Source: Buxus sempervirens
Lineage: Eukaryota > Streptophyta > Magnoliopsida > Buxales > Buxaceae
Assembly (NCBI GenBank): GCA_947561395.2
Contig: OX387190.1
Location: 39,730,392 to 39,794,391, forward strand
Length of the DNA stretch: 64,000 bases
Direction: 5' to 3'
This document shows, piece by piece, positions 1 to 10,850 of the stretch. The notes beneath the pieces were generated by a model. That model saw only the letters and a list, made by a program, of their open reading frames with translations, was not told where the DNA came from and made no database searches. The stretch's first letter is position 1; the number at the start of each line of letters is the position of its first letter. The translations under genes and the position numbers were made by a program.

Positions 1-934
1 ATGTCAAATCTCGGCTCCTACCCTCTTAACAGGAAATGGGGTCCGGGAAAGGAAGGGAAAGTTGTTTGTATGACTGAAAATTTGTGTGACTGTATCATTA
101 GCGGGGAAATTCGAAACCCCAGTTAGGCACATTTGGGAATGGGCCTTAGGATGAGTGAGATTTTGAGTTTCATTGACTCTATTTCTCTCGGTTGAATTCA
201 AGAATATTGTATCTGACTTTATCTCTGCCTTCATCTTTTGACTAACAAGAATGGATGGATGAGATTCTCAATTTCATTTTAAATGTATTCAGTATGCGTT
301 AAACTGATTGACTAATACAAATTTTCAATGAGATATATAGCTGGTGTATGACCAAAGGATTGGTTATTTCTACCCAACTTTTCTGGGAAGGGAAAGAAAA
401 AACAGATGATGTGAAACCAAGAATTGAATCAACTGTGCAAAATGATGGGGACGGCCAAAGTGCCATTCGGAAGATGGGATTGCTATTAGAAAGGACGGCA
501 GCTTTGAGCCAGTAGAAAATGGAATAGTCAGTTGGTGAAGTCGAGTTTTCGCTTCCTGTTTGATGGGGACGTTATGGAGTGGTCATTTTCTCTCTCTGAT
601 GTGAAGTGATGCCGGAAAGGTTAAAGGCTAGACGACGTATTCACATCTCCCTCCCTCTGAAACCACAATATTGAATCTTAACAGAAACCACAATTTCTTG
701 GTGCCCTCCTAAAGGAAAAATCAATGAAAAGCACAACTATCAACGACCGGAACCGTAATCATTTTTAATCCAAAAACGACAACAATTCCAGTGCAAACTT
801 AGCCAAAAAAATCACAAAAACAGATTAGAAAAAAAGACATAAAACGAGCGTTTTGATCAGGAACAAGAATACAAAAGTTTTGACCGTTATTCCACAAAGT
901 AGAGTCTTAAAGTTCAAAATGTTCCATGGACAAT
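1..934. other. Intergenic sequence, no gene seen
   Basis: No exon with recognisable protein similarity is visible on either strand. A 76-codon open frame on the minus strand at 4-234 has no recognisable motif and is probably chance. The stretch is ordinary AT-rich plant intergenic DNA. Confidence 0.5.
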
Positions 935-1040
935 TCTATTACTCCTAAAAGCAAAAACCCCTTTTTTTCGTGTAAGCCTCTTTTTCCCCCACCTTTTAGT
1001 TTAAATTACTTAAGTACCCTTTGTGATTAATATTAATTTA

Positions 1041-1207
1041 TCATATATGCTACAAAATATGTTAGTAATTATCAATTTCTTAAGGTTAAAAAAGTAACTT
1101 TTACATATTGAGATACATAGGTTAAAAATATAAAGTTTCTCCCTAATGTCAATAAGTGCCATTAAATTCCAACCGATCTCAATTATTAATGAGACAATGA
1201 AAATTTT
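1041..1207 (+). repeat. Direct dispersed repeat, copy 1 (about 165 bp)
   Basis: This stretch is repeated at about 3312-3481 in the same orientation. Shared blocks include a run ending in AAGGTTAAAAAAGTAACTTT and another around TATAAAGTTTCTCCCTAATG. The copies differ by small indels and substitutions, so the duplication is not recent. Both lie inside the putative Helitron-derived region. Confidence 0.75.
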
Positions 1208-3311
1208 TTGTAGTATAATTCAAAAGGCTTCGGCTTAGAAGCTCAAGAGGCTTCAGTTTAGAAGTTCAAGAGGCATCAATTTATTATATTAATGCTCAAC
1301 ATAAAACTGATGCATTAATGGCAGTCTCTTGGACTACCCATCCCCTACACTGTAAAGAGCTTGAGAGGAAGAAGACCTTAAGTTCTATTTTTGTTTTAGG
1401 TGAGCTCCATTCCATCTAAGAGAGTGAGAATCGTTCAAACTGCGTTTGGGAAAAATCCGGTTTTGAGGAATTGGTTATTCATAGCCTACTTGGTGGGTGG
1501 CTTTCTACATGGTTTTTACCTGGTGTATGCTTTTTTCATTTATATGTTTACAGTATTAATTATAGTTCTATAGGAATTTGACTATTCTTATTTTCTCCTA
1601 TATATTAGTCCCCTTATTAATGGTGTTCAATAGTTTTTATGCATTAGCTCTTATACTTTGATGACAGTTTATGGTTGTAATATTTGTACTAAATCAAAAT
1701 TATTGAAATTTCATTGTACAACAAAACTTGAAATATTGAATTTGAAAATTTTAATTTTTGATGTTCATTAGTGTGTATTCTACTACTCCTAAAAGAAAAA
1801 ATCCTCAATTTTCGTCACCAATCCTTTTTTCCCTATTCTTATCATTAAAATTACAATGCTATCCAAAAGTTTTTTAATAATCCATCAGTTTCTAATAGAT
1901 TATATTTTAACTAAATGTTTTGAAAGGGTTAAGTAGTCCATTAACATATAAAGAGTAATCGAATGTAGTCGTACGATTTTAAAAGAATTTTCCCCACTTT
2001 ACCTTCGATTTGTATTCGCTAGCAACTATGATTTCAATTAATTTGCAATAAATATATTTAATTAATGTTAGATAACGGATGCATTTAATGATTAATTGTA
2101 TCAGTTAACGTTATTTGCCAAGTTAGAGTCTGTAACTACTCTAACTTTACAAATTTCAACTAATGATACATTTTAACCATTATCTCTCTAAAATCTATTT
2201 AAACTTTTCTATTTCTTTGTCTTGCCATCTTTATCTCCACCCATGCACTCGCCCATCACGGAGCCATCTTGGCCTACAGACTGTGAGCTCTTCCAACCAA
2301 GCAGCTCATAACCAGTAACCAAATTTTTCCACCGAAATCTCACATTCGTAATCTTTTATCCTTCGCATATGAGGTCCTATGTGTATGCTTTCAAATGGGT
2401 TTTGGATGTACACACCAACAAGCTCAGATCTCAAGATGTTGATTTAGGCAAGTGCCTTTGAGTGTGGATCACTTACACTACTTTATGTTCTGTTTCCTTG
2501 CTCTCCTGTACTTCAAAGGAAAGATTGATGACAAAACCATTAGGGTGATCGAGGCAAACTTAGAGAAGCACCAACATGTATAAAAGTAGATGTTTGAAGG
2601 GATTCAAAAGGTGATAAAAGATGGAAAGAGATCAAAGACAAGAATTTGCAGAATATGCCATATATGAAGGTTGTAGTTTTTGAGGTTTCAGCAGGCATCT
2701 ACTGATGAACTTGTAATGCAACCGATGAACATGCATCTCGTGATAGTTGATTATAAACATCTTGGTTATATCATAGGAAATTTATGATATGAAAAATTTT
2801 AAAAATATATATCTCTGACAATTACTTATTTCGATTGATCGTCTTAACTATTTCTTCTTCCAGTAATTTAAAGTTAATAGGAAAGCAACAATTTAAAAGG
2901 GTTTGATAGAGATTAAGAAATAAATCTTTTTGATAAGTACTTGTTTGGATTGATCATCTTGGCTCTTAACTCCTTGTTCTTTCAATAATTTAATATTAAT
3001 GGGAAAGCAAAAATTTTAAGGAATTTGATAGAAATTAAGAATAAGGTTACTTAATTTGTAATTAAGACAATTTTATATGATAAGTTACTATGCCTGCTCT
3101 TTGTTTTTTATAAATAATGATCCAGAAAAATTAATGTTTTAAGACTTAGTTTAGTGCATTCCTTTTTAGTGAGAATAACCATTGAGTATTTTTCTGTTTT
3201 TTTTTATATACATTAGACACCCTCTTTTATGTGAACTAAAGGGCAAAATAGCAACCCAACATTAAAAGAGTAACACAACAAATTAAAACACCATTAAGAA
3301 AAGCGTTAATT

Positions 3312-3481
3312 TATTATATAGATTATAAAATATGTTAACAATTCTCAATTTCTTAAGGTTAAAAAAGTAACTTTTGACATATTGAGATACATAGATAAAA
3401 AAATATAAAGTTTCTCCCTAATGTCAATAATTGTCATTCAATTGTAATTAATCTCAATTATTAATGAGACAATGAAAAGTT
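3312..3481 (+). repeat. Direct dispersed repeat, copy 2 (about 165 bp)
   Basis: Second copy of the 1041-1207 sequence, same orientation, about 2.27 kb downstream. It suggests that the surrounding element is a nested or duplicated structure. Confidence 0.75.
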
Positions 3482-3963
3482 TTGTGACTATTCATCTTTA
3501 TCACTCTCAAGTTATGTCCTCATCCTCTTTTTATTTTCTCTAACTCATGATAAAAGTTAATTATGAATGAAAACTTTGTAACCACTATTTTCTTACTTTT
3601 TAATAATTAATTTTTAGTAAAAAATACAAAAGGCTTTAATTTAGAAGTTCTAATAGACCAGACCACGTTGGTGGGTAACATTTGCCATTTATATGATAAT
3701 CTCATATCATATTTTTTTTCAAATTTGATGATTCATTTCAGATTTCATTTGCTTGTAACTTTTTTTCTTATGCAAGTTGTTTGATAACCGCTCTTTATCG
3801 TTTATATTTCAATTAAAGGACAAGTCAATATATTTGATATATTGTGTGTTGTTAGATTTGGTTTGAAAATCACATGGTCGCCTACTTGGATTGTGAATCA
3901 TTGGTTTAAGACTCATTCATTCCTTCTCAAGTCTGAGTTATAAGCCCTTAATAATTTATTTGC

Positions 3964-4500
3964 TCTTTTTTTTTTTTTTTTTGAAAGAAAATTCAAGGGG
4001 TTAAGGCCAAGACCCCAACTTGTATATTAATGAAGCAAAGGATGTACAAGAGATGGGATAAAAATCCCTAGGAAAAAAAATAAGAGGCGGAAAGGAAGAT
4101 CTAAGTCCATTTAAGAGAACAAACATAGTGCAAGCCTAATTTATCTAATCCATATAAACCATAGGCAGACTTGGGCAAATCCCTTGTTGAGGGGTAGGTA
4201 GAAGATGCACTATGAACACCATTTTTAGCCAACATATTAGCAACTTTATTAGTTTCTCTAAAAACATACTAAATAGAATGATTAAAGGAGTGAAGAAAAA
4301 GACTTAATCTATAGCAAACAATAATTCAATTTCTAGAGGTAAGCCGATGAACCATCCAGCCAATTGACTAAATTCTTTGAATCAGATTCAATAACGAGAA
4401 CATGGAAGCCTCTTCCATGCTGATGATAGAGATTAAGGCCAACAAGGAGACCATAAACCTCAACTTCAATGTTGGAGCAAGAACCAAATAAATGAGAGAT
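3964..4500 (-). mobile_element. LINE 3' fragment with RNase H remnant
   Basis: Read on the minus strand, 4355-4495 encodes a decayed RNase H-like segment. It includes EVEVYGLLVGLNLYHQHG followed by VLVIESDSKNLVNWL, the typical C-terminal RNase H of plant non-LTR retrotransposons. The element ends in a poly(A) tail, seen as the T run at 3968-3982 on the plus strand. It is 5'-truncated and interrupted by stops, so it is a dead copy. Confidence 0.65.
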
Positions 4501-5073
4501 TTTTTATTATTGTTATTTATAAGGTGACAAAAAATATTGTTTTGCTCTCCAATTCCAATCTGATAATATATATAAATTTTTAGAGACCTTTTTTTTCCTT
4601 CTCTATCTCTCTTACTCCTTTTTTTTTTTAAAAAATTTGATACTTAATATCTTTATTTATTAATTGATCAAATGCATAGAATAACTTATCCTAAAATAAA
4701 TGCTTGTATACCTAAAAATATTTTTATGCAATAATTACCCAGAAATATTCCTCAACGTGCAAAGCACGTTCTACCTACTATTTACAACTAAAACATGATA
4801 ATAGATACTATGCACACGAATGAGATCTTCAGCTATAATAAGTAAATACAGCAAACATCAACAAAACTTAACTCCATAAGCATTTGAAGTTCAAGAAGCT
4901 AGAGAATGACATTTCACAAGGAGTTCCACATAGCAAGTTTTTATTTATATTTTCCATAGCAGTAGGGTAGAAAATTATCAAGACCCATTACTAATTTGCA
5001 CTAAAAGAAAGAAAGCATGTCCACAGACTATCTAATTATTTTCATAGTTTCCTCCAAAGCCGGATGAAAGCTT

Positions 5074-8000
5074 TTAGGCAGTTGCAACAGTCATGTGCTT
5101 CTCAATTGTCTGGTTTAACTCTTCCTTTTTTGCACCCACAACTTTATCCACAGGCTTTCCCTCTTTCAAGAACAGAAAGGTTGGCATTGCCTCCACAGAC
5201 CATTCCTCAGCAACAGACTGAAAATCACATGTCCTGATGGTCAAATGTAATGATAACCAAGGCTATATTCTGTGCCGTCTAATGACGTAGTCGAAAGCTA
5301 CCTCTGGTTTTAGAATTTGGAAAAAATAAAAAAGCACAATTCATATGCATGAGAGATTCATTCACCTTCAATTCATCCACGTCCACCTTGAGGAAAATAA
5401 CATGAGGCAATTTCTTGGCCAGCTCTGACAGGATTGGGGCAATAATACGGCATGGTCCACACCATGAAGCAGTAAAATCAACCACCACCTGCACAAGCAA
5501 ATGATAGATTACATTTGAGTATGTTGATGTCAAGTACTCTACATGTGTGCACGCACGCTCGCACATGCAGATGGTTGATGATGAGTAGCAGCATCTACTG
5601 GGAAGGAGGTGCTACAAATTGAAAATGGGTGTCATTTGGAAGTCATTTTGTACTGGCTTGAAAAAATATGCCAGTCTGCTAACATTGTGTAAGATTTTAT
5701 GTCAACAAATAAACCAAACAAACGTCCATGAAGGGGCATCTTTATTCCCCCCGGAGGATAACATAAATGATAAAATCATTCAGGAACACAAATGATTTGG
5801 TTCTTTGTCCATCTCCTTCTTTTATAAGAGAAAAATAATGTCATTCAGTATACAATGCAAAAACAAGAGCATCAAATGGAACATAAATTATGCAAAATTA
5901 GGTTAAGTGTACAAATTTCCAACCCAATTTCTCAAAATGGTGAGTTCCCATTTGATTCATCAACCCACCAAAAACAATTAATAAACTATAGTTACTCGAA
6001 CAGCAAAAAACATTCACTAAAGATACAGTAATTCTACATAATCAGTTAATTCATACCTAATCAGGTGAAGAATACAACCAAAAAAAAAAAATTTTAAATT
6101 CCCCGATCCTGTAACAGAAGGTGCATCTTAATAATTCAAACGAAGAAAATATTGCGAGAATTATGAAACGTGCAGCCTATGACAAGGTTTAGCTACTTAG
6201 AAGACAATTTTTGGGACCACCCGTTTCACAGATAGAAAAAAAAAAAGGTCATTTGGACCAGGTGAACTTGGTCCTTGAACATTATATTAGTAATTTCTTG
6301 AGCTTGCAGATGATAAAATCATTCAGGAACACAAATGATTTGGTTCTTTGTCCATCTCCTTCTTTTATAAGAGAAAAATAATGTCATTCAGTATACAATG
6401 CAAAAACAAGAGCATCAAATGGAACATAAATTACCCAAAATTAGGTTAAGTGTACGAATTTCCAACCCAATTTCTCAAAATGGTGAGTCCACATTTAATT
6501 CATCAACCCACCAAAAACAATTAATAAACTATAGTTACTCGAACAGCAAAAAAATTCACTAAAGATACAGTAATTCTACATGATCAGTTAATTCATACCT
6601 AATCAGGTGAAGAATACCAAAAAATAAAAAAAAATTTAAATTCCCCGATCCTGTAACAGAAGGTGCATCTTAATAATTCAAACAAAGAAAATATTGCGAG
6701 AATTATGAAACGTGCAGCCTATGACAAGGTTTAGCCACTTAGAAGACAAATTTTTGGGACCACCCATTTCACAGATAGAAACAAAAGGTCATTTGGACCA
6801 GGTGAACTTGGTCCTTGAACATTATATTAGTAATTTCTTGCGCTTGCAGATGATAAAACGAGCAACATAGGCTCATCAATAATCCAGGAAAAAAAAATAA
6901 AAAGTAAAAAACAAACAAAGCGTAAAACTCATAAGAAAGGCATAATACTTCACACTGTGGAGGAAGACAAATTGAATACAATCTACCACAAATGAATCAT
7001 AAGATATAACATGGATCGATGAATCAAGAGGCCACAGGTAGAATAAAGGAGATTTATGAGTTAAAAGCACATGCCTTATGGCAAAAAACTACAATCAAGA
7101 ATTATAACAGTGCAGAGTACACCATTTCTTAAATACAACTGAGATGATTAATCTCACTATGTCTATAAAAAATTATATTGGGTTGTAACCAATTCAAATC
7201 TATCAAACAAAAAATACCATTTGCTTACCACTAAAAACGAGACATTACTAATTTGATAATAAGTAATGAATCAGATCATATAAAGTAGAATAAACCATCG
7301 AAAGAAACTTGTTGAGGTGAGCACCCTGCCCATAAAACAAAAAATACCAAGAACTAAACGGCTCCGGATCCTCTGTGCATCAAATCCTCTGTGTAGCAGA
7401 GGATCCTCTGTGCAGCACCATTGAACGGACCAAATTAATTTGGGCCAATTCTCTATGTATGGAGGTACCTTCGGCTTATATTGGGGTACCTTAGGCTTAG
7501 AAGGAGGGTACCTTAGGCTAATTTTGGTGACTGCATATGGCTTACCATGGGGGGTACCTTAGGCTTATATGGGAGGTACCTTAGGCTTACATGAGGGTAT
7601 CTTGGACTTAGAGTAGGGTACCTTAAGCTTATTTTGGGGGGTACCTACCACGATTTAGGGAGGTACCTTCGGGTTATAGTGGGGTACCTGAGGTACCCCG
7701 TATTTGACAGAGGTACTCCATTGTTAGGCCAAAGGTACCTCCATGAAAATGATTGGGTACCCCAGTATTTGACAGAGGTACCCTATTGTTAAGCTTTAAA
7801 GGTCAATTAGGGGCTATCAAATATGGGGTACCCCCATGTTTGCCTGAGGTACCCTAGTATTTGATAGAGGTACCCCATTGTTTGCCTAATGTACCCCATA
7901 TTTGATAGCCTTCATTTAATTTGGACCGTTGGATTGCGCTGTAGTTTGCTTCACAAAGGATCTGCTACACAGAGGATCCGTTGCAGAACTAAACAACCAA

Positions 8001-8748
8001 ACCCTCACTCTAATCATTTGAACCATAAAATCCAAGCCCTAAACAGAAAATATATAACTATGCAGCGCAGAAAATTATAAAATCCTACAAAGAAAACTCA
8101 TACGAACCTTTTCTATCCCCAACACAGTAACAGATTTCGAAGTAAGGTATAATCATACTAGACCCATAGTTCAAATTAGCCCCACAGCACACATCAAACA
8201 AGAATTACATGAACTTACCACTCAAAATCGTTCGATCCCAACATTAAATAACAAAAAAAATTCAAATACACGGAAAATCAAACCAAATGCAAAAGCGTGT
8301 CCAAAGCTCATTCGAAGAAGACCATCGATAGAGCTTACATAAACGTTTAACCAAAACCTGCATGGGCCTTTGAGCGTAACCCCATAAACAGAAAATTCAT
8401 CGAATAGAGACCAAAACCGATCGTATGCATCACCCACAAAATTTCAGGCATATATAAAATCCATCGAATCCGCAGAGCCCAGGACCAGAAAAAATAGTTA
8501 ATAAAGCTAGAAAAAACGAAAGCAACATTAATCCTCAAAGCCCGTGAATTAAAAACGCTGAAACAGATCCAGATCAAGAGAAACAAAGCATATGAAATAC
8601 AGAAGGGAGAAAAAAAAAAGGGAAATCAAGCAAACAAATTCAGGATTCATTGAACGAGTACCAGTTTCTGCGAAGCTTTTCCCTTCTCGAATTGTTCATT
8701 CCACGAGTCGACAGTGTGGCAACTGATAACTTGTCCCTCTTCAGCCAT
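5074..8748 (-). CDS. Thioredoxin h-type
   Basis: Three coding exons join to a 117-residue protein: 8662-8748, 5366-5488 and 5074-5217, all with GT-AG introns and phase-0 junctions. It is a cytosolic thiol-disulfide oxidoreductase that reduces target disulfides after being reduced by NADPH-thioredoxin reductase. The redox site WCGPC lies at residues 38-42 and the cis-proline (AMPTF) at 82. The start MAEEGQV and the intron positions match plant Trx h, usually 112-125 residues. No transit peptide is present. The first intron is 3.17 kb and carries a tandem duplication and an inserted element. The last bases of intron 2 and of exon 3 are clean, so the gene looks intact. Family assignment is firm; the subgroup within Trx h is not resolved. 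Confidence 0.95.
5768..6310. repeat. 543-bp tandem duplication in Trx intron 1, copy 1
   Basis: The sequence from TGATAAAATCATTCAGG at 5768 recurs at 6311 with very few substitutions and small A-run indels. The two copies abut head to tail, both inside intron 1 of the thioredoxin gene. No coding potential is visible in it. The high identity indicates a fairly recent segmental slip or unequal exchange. Confidence 0.9.
6311..6858. repeat. 543-bp tandem duplication in Trx intron 1, copy 2
   Basis: Second head-to-tail copy of the 5768-6310 unit. Similarity ends just after the repeated CTTGCAGATGATAAAA junction motif at about 6858. Confidence 0.9.
7360..7984. mobile_element. Non-autonomous TIR element with GGTACC array (Mutator-like size class)
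   Basis: A 625-bp element with terminal inverted repeats. The left end GGCTCCGGATCCTCTGTG pairs with the right end CACAGAGGATCCGTTGC, and subterminal GAACGGACCAAATTAA pairs with TTAATTTGGACCGTT. It is flanked by a perfect 10-bp direct repeat AGAACTAAAC at 7350-7359 and 7985-7994, the target-site duplication. A duplication of 9-11 bp is typical of Mutator-like elements. There is no transposase. The interior is an irregular array of about sixteen GGTACC-centred motifs. It lies in intron 1 of the thioredoxin gene. Boundaries are seen directly; the superfamily is inferred. Confidence 0.85.
7440..7900. repeat. GGTACC motif array
   Basis: The palindromic hexamer GGTACC recurs about sixteen times at irregular spacing of 10-40 bp. 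It is mostly in the context GGGGTACCTTAGGCTTA in the left half and GAGGTACCCCA in the right half. The left half reads T-rich after the motif and the right half reads C-rich, so the array itself has weak dyad character. It fills the interior of the 7360-7984 element. Confidence 0.85.
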
Positions 8749-10055
8749 TTTTTTCAAGCGAATCTAACAACGCAGAGATATCACAGAATATGCTCCTCTC
8801 AAATCCGAGCTCTTCCTCGGCCGAAGCACAGGCTTAAATAGATAAATACAGAAAAGAAGTAGGTGACGTTCCTTACAACAATGTCCTACGTTACAATCCA
8901 AATTGCTGAAATGCCACCCAGAAAAAAAAAATTTCAAAGAGTCCACTTGGATCAGATCGGTTGGGTTTTCCTTTTGCCTTTTAGGCCAATCGATCTGACA
9001 ATCAGATTTCATCAACTAAAGTGTATCTAATTAAAAAGAAAAGAAAAACTCGTTTTAAAGATTTTTGTCATAATTCCAGACTAAATGTTGATTGTTGATC
9101 AATCAAATAATTGAATAAGAAAAGGCTCGTCCTCATTTTCAAGCACTGAGATCGTGAATAAAAGTAAATCCGGCAAGGCAGATGATCGTGGAATCTTTAA
9201 TTTCCTTTTAAAATACTGCAGCGATCCGCTAACTTATCGATTTGTTATTACCTCTGTTTTTTTTTTTGGTAACGCTTTTGTTATTACCTCTTATTTTGTG
9301 ATCTTCAGACGGCAATAAATTTAAGGATTAGAACGAAATGGCGCTGCTATTCTACAGCCATTGTACAATTAATACGATGTAGACAATTAGCTTTGTAACG
9401 CTTTTCATGTGGACACATTTCCAGGCGTTGGCTTTTTCATTTGTTCACATTAGTGGATGTCGACACATTTTCAGGCGTTGGCTTTTTCTTAGCTGCTAAG
9501 CTTTGAGGTTAAAACAGCAAAGGTGGCTTTTTCTTAGCAGTAGCGGGGGCACATGTTTCCAACGTAACATCAGCAGTGACGCATAGGAGCACTTCCAAAT
9601 GCAGCCACGCAATTGCCAGCACCAGAAATAATAAATTAGTAATGAATTGGTTGAACTCAATAACGTGAGATGCCTCCACGTTTCTCCTCTCTTTGGCATT
9701 ACCCATTAAGAAAAAATTTGCCCTAGTCAGACGCAAAAATGGATCATCTGTGAACCCACAACCCAAAAAAAAGGAACAGTTCACGACCAGTGCAAAAACC
9801 AGGCGATAAGCTTGGGGGTCTTAATAAAAGACAGAATTGGTGGCCCTTCTTTTGTGGTGTAATGAAACGATGATCAGATCATCTGCTAGCAATTCGTAAT
9901 TCGATGCAACCCAAAACAATTGGCGTTGCGACAGAACATGTTCATCCGACCTGGAAAAGCTAAGAACTACGTAAGATGTGGCAAATTCATATTTTTTTGA
10001 CATCAAAGCTCCAGTACACATTTGTCAAATTAAATAACATCCGGATTGGTGATAG
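8749..10055. other. Intergenic: thioredoxin 5' region and RTH 3' region
   Basis: This stretch separates two minus-strand genes, so it should hold the thioredoxin promoter (right of 8748) and the 3' UTR of the RTH gene (left of 10056). A short imperfect direct repeat, CAGGCGTTGGCTTTTTC, occurs at about 9423 and 9473. Open frames here have no recognisable motif. Confidence 0.5.
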
Positions 10056-10832
10056 CTACAGCCCGATTAAACTCTTGAAGCAGTACGTACCCAAAACAAA
10101 CCAGCCAACAAGAATAAACGTAAAGGAAGCCAAGAATATCAGGAAGTTCCATCCGCCAAGTATGAGGCCAAGGCCGAGTACTAAAACAAATGGTAAGAAA
10201 GCCTTCAGAATAGCTGCTCCATTTACCCACTGACCCTTCAGGAAAATCAGAGCTGCAAGATTCACCACATTCCACCTGCCTGTGCCACCGTAACCCAATC
10301 TATTTAGGTTGTTTGCAACAAAGGAGTGGCAGTTGCACGTAAATAGATTGTAAGATCGGTTTTGGAATTCCTGTGTGCTCCTCCTCAGTGAATCATCCCA
10401 TGTCAATGTTTCTCTTTCAAATTCAGGGTACTTGCTTCCATTTCCAGTAAAACCAGGAGAGATGCAGCACTGATTGCGCAGAAATTCAAAGAAATGAACA
10501 TTTGATCACTATCCAATGACTTGTTGTATATAATCTAACATCATATGAAATTCCACATTTACCTTCTCTTTACTTAATTGGATGTATCGGGCCACTGCGC
10601 CAAATGTGAAGTTGTCCACGCAGACAAAATTGGGCCCTGCAAAGTCCAAAATGACTCCGTCCTCTCTGCAAATACCAATGTGGCCAATGAAAGGTACCAG
10701 CCATGAAATCACAGGAAGAGGCGTCCACACTATGCAACATGGAAACCGAGCTCTTCTTGGATCAATCTGCATACTTGGTGAAACACTTTCCTCTAGCATC
10801 GGCTGACTATCAAACTCGGTATTTGATTCCAT
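10056..10832 (-). CDS. RTH: RTE1-HOMOLOG (RTH) family membrane protein
   Basis: Two coding exons, 10563-10832 and 10056-10469, give 227 residues. The N-terminal core ([20 protein letters not shown], residues 30-49) is followed by [20 protein letters not shown]. The Cys/His motif [16 protein letters not shown] starts at residue 134, and a C-terminal hydrophobic region spans about 170-223. This is the RTE1/RTH family (DUF778, TMEM222-like). In Arabidopsis RTE1 promotes ETR1 ethylene-receptor signalling at the Golgi/ER, and RTH acts with it. The segment [12 protein letters not shown] before the core and the STQE motif near 121 favour RTH over RTE1. ATG 10832 (MESNTEF) is chosen because the frame upstream has no ATG and an acceptor-like AG lies at about 10850. 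One or more 5' UTR exons probably lie further right, up to about 12.4 kb. Confidence 0.9.
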
Positions 10833-10850
10833 TGATTCTTGCACATAACC

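Larger units (their letters stand above)
935..4781 (+). mobile_element. Probable decayed Helitron-derived region
   Basis: The left end, TCTATTACTCCTAAAAG at 935, resembles plant Helitron 5' ends. A second, very similar end starts at 1779. At the right, 4754-4770 forms a 7-bp stem (AACGTGC/GCACGTT, loop AAA) followed by CTACCTACTAT, one base from a canonical CTAG terminus. A subterminal hairpin about 10 nt before the end is typical of Helitrons. There is no Rep/helicase coding sequence, so the element would be non-autonomous, nested or both. Against this, the base before each TC is T rather than the expected A, and the terminus is CTAT. It may be a composite of two or three elements. The family assignment is inference. 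Confidence 0.35.
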
